Positions 63,623-64,000 of a stretch of 64,000 bases of DNA are shown here, piece by piece. Made by a program: the position numbers and the translations under genes. Below the pieces are notes generated by a model, which was not told the origin of the DNA, ran no database searches, and was given only the letters and a program-made list of their open reading frames with translations. Position 1 is the stretch's first letter; the number at the start of each line of letters is the position of its first letter. The stretch comes from Maniola hyperantus (taxonomy: Eukaryota > Arthropoda > Insecta > Lepidoptera > Nymphalidae). Location: positions 10,707,383-10,771,382 of the forward strand of contig NC_048550.1 of NCBI RefSeq assembly GCF_902806685.2, given 5' to 3'.

Positions 63623-64000
63623 TCATTGACGCGTGAGACCTAGAGTATGAGCTAACTGAGTACATCGAGCTACTACTTCATCCTGAAGAAGGCTAAAAGC
63701 CATCGCTATCAAAATAAGTCCAAAAACAAGATAAGCACAACACGCGATCATCTGTATGTATTCACTCCTTGAACTCTCACTTTGCTTCATAGTTAGGAAA
63801 CTTGTTGGTACAAAATCACCGAAACCAATTGTGGCTAATGCAATGAAGCAAAAGTAGGCAGCGTCGAGGAAACTCCAGTTCTCCCAAGCGGAGAATATTG
63901 CGGCTCCAACGCAAATGTATCCTATAAGGAGGAACAGGACAATGCCAACTGGTATGTGGCAGTGTTCGAGGTTGTGGTTCTGATGCTGCACGCTTGTAGA
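63623..64000 (-). CDS. Two-pore-domain (K2P) potassium channel, C-terminal exon (5' part outside window)
   Basis: The minus-strand frame enters from beyond 64000 and ends at TGA (63625-63623), with at least 125 codons visible. From the window edge: a short polar stretch rich in His/Asn, then M3 (IPVGIVLFLLIGYICVGAA), pore helix and second pore (DAAYFCFIALATIGFGDFVP), a polar loop rich in Ser and Glu, and M4 (IACCAYLVFGLILIAMAFSL) followed by a tail of about 20 residues. TIGFGD is the usual second-pore filter of K2P channels, which set resting K+ conductance in the plasma membrane as dimers. Closest in style to the insect TWiK/CG34396-like K2Ps, from memory. Intact, without frameshift. No initiator or first pore is visible. 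Very short C-terminus. Confidence 0.92.
   Translation of the reverse strand, partial: STSVQHQNHNLEHCHIPVGIVLFLLIGYICVGAAIFSAWENWSFLDAAYFCFIALATIGFGDFVPTSFLTMKQSESSRSEYIQMIACCAYLVFGLILIAMAFSLLQDEVVARCTQLAHTLGLTRQ

Overview
This is a window of an AT-rich insect nuclear genome, almost certainly a moth or butterfly. The evidence is the dense set of short interspersed repeats typical of Lepidoptera: tRNA-headed SINEs, elements with a CGCGACTTCGTCCGCGTGG core, CR1/Jockey- and RTE-type LINE 3' ends, and many small inverted-repeat (MITE-like) elements. Genes have introns with GT-AG borders. There is no operon or bacterial structure.

Only two genes are well supported, both encoding membrane channels. 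(1) Positions 41-11760, + strand: the last 14 exons (656 complete codons plus stop) of a large voltage-gated, cyclic-nucleotide-binding-type channel. The visible product runs C-linker/CNBD of one channel repeat, short linker, full S1-S6 of a second repeat, C-linker/CNBD, stop. It is therefore a multi-repeat (CNGK/tetraKCNG-like) channel or two tightly joined units; the 5' part lies left of the window. The visible pore has lost the K+ signature, with T-E-V where G-Y-G is expected, and both CNBDs have lost canonical ligand-contact residues. (2) Positions 63623-64000, - strand: the 3'-terminal exon of a two-pore-domain (K2P) potassium channel with an intact TIGFGD filter. Its 3' UTR carries a MITE.

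The roughly 51 kb between them is an intergenic or intronic repeat landscape. The standout element is a GC-rich foldback at about 43.2-44.8 kb: diverged inverted-repeat arms enclose about 4.4 near-identical copies of a 233-bp unit packed with hairpins. Others are long palindromes at 13.9-14.2 kb and 38.3-38.6 kb, a MITE nested in a MITE at 45.5-45.9 kb, a MITE nested in a LINE with a visible target duplication at 2.7-2.9 kb, and a poly(A)-tailed retroposon with a 14-bp target duplication at 37.7-38.0 kb. Two weak gene signals sit in this stretch: a TATA box with a short first exon at 18.39-18.49 kb and an orphan 59-codon terminal exon at 25.3-25.5 kb.

In the channel gene, four consecutive splice acceptors (1775, 2497, 3128, 4272) each lie about 10-30 bp downstream of the 3' end of a sense-oriented LINE fragment. 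This is the most unusual arrangement of genes and repeats here. Repeat-family names are inferences from memory of lepidopteran repeats; the structures themselves (inverted repeats, tails, target duplications) are read directly from the sequence.
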